DNA of 5,138 bases from Actinomycetes bacterium (GTDB lineage Bacteria; Actinomycetota; Acidimicrobiia; Acidimicrobiales; RAAP-2). How positions within the stretch are numbered: position 1 is the first letter of the stretch; the number at the start of each line of letters is the position of its first letter. The notes beneath the pieces are model-generated. The model ran no database searches. It saw nothing but the letters and a program-made list of their open reading frames with translations, and had not been told where the DNA came from. The position numbers and the translations under genes were made by a program. This document shows positions 5,051 through 5,138 of this stretch, one piece after another. The stretch is from assembly GCA_021807965.1 (NCBI GenBank), contig JAKBCI010000142.1, forward strand, positions 1-5,138, in the 5' to 3' direction.

Positions 5051-5058
5051 GGGGGGGG
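5051..5058 (+). repeat. G8 tract in the leader of the gene at 5071
   Basis: A run of eight G between the proposed transcript start and the ribosome binding site. It is the longest single-base run I noticed in the window. Such runs can vary in length by slippage and could change leader folding or ribosome binding. Confidence 0.7.
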
Positions 5059-5070
5059 ACAGGAGAGCCA

Positions 5071-5138
5071 GTGACAGTTCAGGGGTACAGCGACTCTCGT
5101 CGAAGCACGAACGATCACGATTGTGTGTCGACGAAGCG
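5071..5138 (+). CDS. Start of an unidentified gene divergent from the DeoR-type regulator (3' truncated)
   Basis: A GTG at 5071 follows AGGAG (5061-5065) by 5 bases and opens a frame without stop to the window end, giving 22 codons: MTVQGYSDSRRSTNDHDC and then VSTK. The peptide is hydrophilic and is too short to assign to a family; no signal peptide is visible yet. A promoter at 5011-5039 fits. Its position divergent from the DeoR-type gene suggests it begins the regulated operon, which in this family often encodes sugar transport or catabolism, but this is inference from context only. The start codon could be wrong, since only 68 bases are visible. Confidence 0.5.
   Translation, partial: MTVQGYSDSRRSTNDHDCVSTK

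Larger units (their letters stand above)
4014..5070. other. Long stretch without a recognisable gene
   Basis: About 1.06 kb between the DeoR-type start and the next start at 5071. Besides the doubtful frame it holds several inverted repeats, GTTCG-type motifs and, at about 4970-5046, a divergent promoter region. I found no tRNA, known riboswitch or insertion sequence. GC content ranges from about 63% (4501-4560) to 43% (4981-5040). Confidence 0.6.

Noticed and set aside
4651..5074. Several short + strand frames (4651-4950, 4757-5074) and a 68-codon minus frame (4748-4954)
   Set aside because: They are Arg/Ser/Pro/His-rich, overlap one another or the promoter region, and lack supporting start signals or domains.

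Overview
The window looks like a piece of a GC-rich actinobacterial chromosome. Two genes (the DUF6457-type gene and mobA) start with GTG, lack a Shine-Dalgarno sequence, and have a TAnnnT box 6-7 bases upstream, which is the leaderless layout common in Actinobacteria. The protein sequences resemble actinobacterial homologues. A finer placement (for example Acidimicrobiia) is only a guess.

The left part (1-3144, about 67-80% GC in sampled blocks) is a molybdenum-cofactor locus. It starts inside a gene for an FdhF/YdeP-type molybdopterin oxidoreductase on the + strand, of which the C-terminal 438 residues are present. Convergent to it, with no base between the two stop codons, is fdhD, whose product sulfurates the bis-MGD cofactor. 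Divergent from fdhD is a 78-codon gene for a DUF6457-type protein, and convergent to that is mobA, the molybdopterin guanylyltransferase. MobA makes the MGD cofactor, FdhD sulfurates it, and the oxidoreductase uses it. The small protein is probably an accessory of MobA, but its role is unknown.

The right part (about 3180-5138) has lower GC (43-63% in sampled blocks) and a different theme. It holds a DeoR-family sugar-phosphate-responsive repressor gene on the - strand, then about 1.06 kb without a recognisable gene. That stretch contains one doubtful 257-codon reading frame with a good ribosome binding site, several inverted repeats, and near its far end an AT-rich divergent promoter region (about 4970-5046). 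From there a + strand gene with a good ribosome binding site starts at 5071 and runs off the window after 22 codons. The likely logic is a DeoR regulator controlling a divergent carbohydrate operon that lies mostly outside the window.

No rRNA, tRNA, CRISPR array, insertion sequence or transposase was found. No clearly new system is visible. The most useful leads are the leaderless starts, the divergent promoter region with repeated GTTCG motifs and a G8 leader tract, and the undecided 257-codon frame.
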